Positions 4,885 to 5,166 of a stretch of DNA of 5,166 bases are shown here, in pieces (the first letter of the stretch is position 1; every line of letters starts with the position of its first letter). Under the pieces are notes generated by a model, which saw nothing but the letters and a program-made list of their open reading frames with translations, did not search any database and was not told the DNA's origin. Origin of the DNA: an uncultured Pseudomonadota bacterium (GTDB taxonomy: Bacteria; Desulfobacterota_B; Binatia; UBA9968); assembly GCA_946478635.1 (NCBI GenBank), contig CAMLCX010000381.1, positions 1 to 5,166 on the forward strand, read 5' to 3'. Made by a program: the position numbers and the translations under genes.

Positions 4885-5082
4885 CTAAAACTTTCCATAA
4901 GTGACGATGACGAACATCGCAGCGAACCAGGCGAACACGACAACCCCACCGGCTGCGAGAGAAACGAAAGCGGGAATGGTTGTGTCTCGTCGGTAGTCGA
5001 AAGATGGCTCGACGAGATGGGCATGCAGACCTTGGTCAACATGCGTCGCTGGCGTCCGTGCCACGAGAGGGACTGTGCTCAT
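4885..5082 (-). CDS. Small single-pass membrane protein, 65 aa
   Basis: The protein has a soluble N-terminal half (MSTVPLVARTPATHVDQGLH, then AHLVEPSFDYRRDTT) and one membrane helix at about residues 36-60 (AGGVVVFAWFAAMFVIV within it), ending TYGKF. The Arg pair before the helix and Lys after it give no clear topology. ATG at 5082 overlaps the upstream stop by four bases (ATGA), with GGAG eight bases before it. The amber stop at 4885-4887 is followed by the longest gap in the window. It may anchor a phage protein at the membrane; I see no holin hallmark. The gene is well supported by coupling and by the hydrophobic segment. Confidence 0.75.
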   Translation of the reverse strand: MSTVPLVARTPATHVDQGLHAHLVEPSFDYRRDTTIPAFVSLAAGGVVVFAWFAAMFVIVTYGKF

Positions 5083-5166
5083 GCACCGACTCCGAATTGA
5101 GAATTGGCTTGGCTCTCGGCAGCCTCTTGTTCTTGAATGACTGCCTCGATCTCGTCGATTTCGGCT
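5079..5166 (-). CDS. C-terminal fragment of an unidentified acidic protein
   Basis: Only the last 28 codons plus TGA are in the window. The translation, beginning AEIDEIEAVIQEQEAAESQA, is acidic and helical, then runs out in NSQFGVGA. The frame is open to the window edge, and its TGA overlaps the next ATG by four bases, the coupling pattern used throughout. Of the frames through this stretch it is the one with coding-like composition. The acidic helical end could be a coiled coil or a flexible tail; nothing more can be said without the rest of the gene. Confidence 0.65.
   Translation of the reverse strand, partial: AEIDEIEAVIQEQEAAESQANSQFGVGA

Noticed and set aside
4321..5100. Long open frame on the plus strand (259 codons)
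   Set aside because: It is antisense to the 142-residue gene and the small membrane protein gene; its product is Ser/Arg-rich and low in structure, with no family resemblance.
1..5166. CRISPR array, tRNA, rRNA, attachment site or insertion sequence
   Set aside because: No regularly spaced repeats, cloverleaf-like sequence, transposase or terminal inverted repeats were seen by reading both strands.

Overview
The window looks like part of a temperate phage or prophage early-gene cluster from an alphaproteobacterium, most likely a Rhizobiales host such as the Bradyrhizobium/Mesorhizobium group. That host guess rests on GC-rich coding sequence and on protein styles I recall from such phages: the GHNNPP motif, the Rad52-SSB pair, and the N-terminus of a phage C5 cytosine methyltransferase. 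No database search was possible. Every supportable gene lies on the minus strand, so transcription runs from high to low coordinates. Long plus-strand frames are antisense shadows.

Layout in transcription order: the C-terminus of an unidentified acidic protein (5166-5079); a 65-residue single-pass membrane protein (5082-4885); a 157-base gap with a GC-rich hairpin (4884-4728); a 142-residue unknown (4727-4299); a 60-residue basic helical protein (4302-4120); a 260-residue coiled-coil protein (4120-3338); an HNH homing-type endonuclease with a C-terminal helix-turn-helix (3338-2871); a Rad52-family single-strand annealing protein (2869-2207); a single-stranded DNA-binding protein (2210-1788); a 62-residue unknown (1786-1598); a DUF968-like HNH protein with an apparent frameshift near its 3' end (1601-1284, tail out of frame to 1252); an 81-residue unknown (1229-984); a two-helix membrane protein (955-773); three small unknowns of 78, 59 and 54 residues (746-510, 492-313, 313-149); and the start of a cytosine-C5 DNA methyltransferase that leaves the window at base 1.

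Most neighbours overlap by 1 or 4 bases (ATGA, GTGA, TAATG, TGATG) or lie within 30 bases, so this is one translationally coupled operon. The core function is phage recombination and DNA handling: Rad52-like annealase and SSB, probably helped by the coiled-coil protein and the DUF968-like nuclease, with the methyltransferase modifying phage DNA. The HNH_3-type endonuclease between the coiled-coil gene and the annealase gene looks like a mobile insertion.

The most checkable oddities are: the conserved-looking C-terminus of the DUF968-like protein displaced into the -1 frame; a second place, at the methyltransferase start, where one base would restore a coupled ATG start; and two adjacent small genes that begin with the same hexapeptide encoded by entirely different synonymous codons. 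I found no CRISPR array, tRNA, rRNA, insertion sequence or clear defence system.
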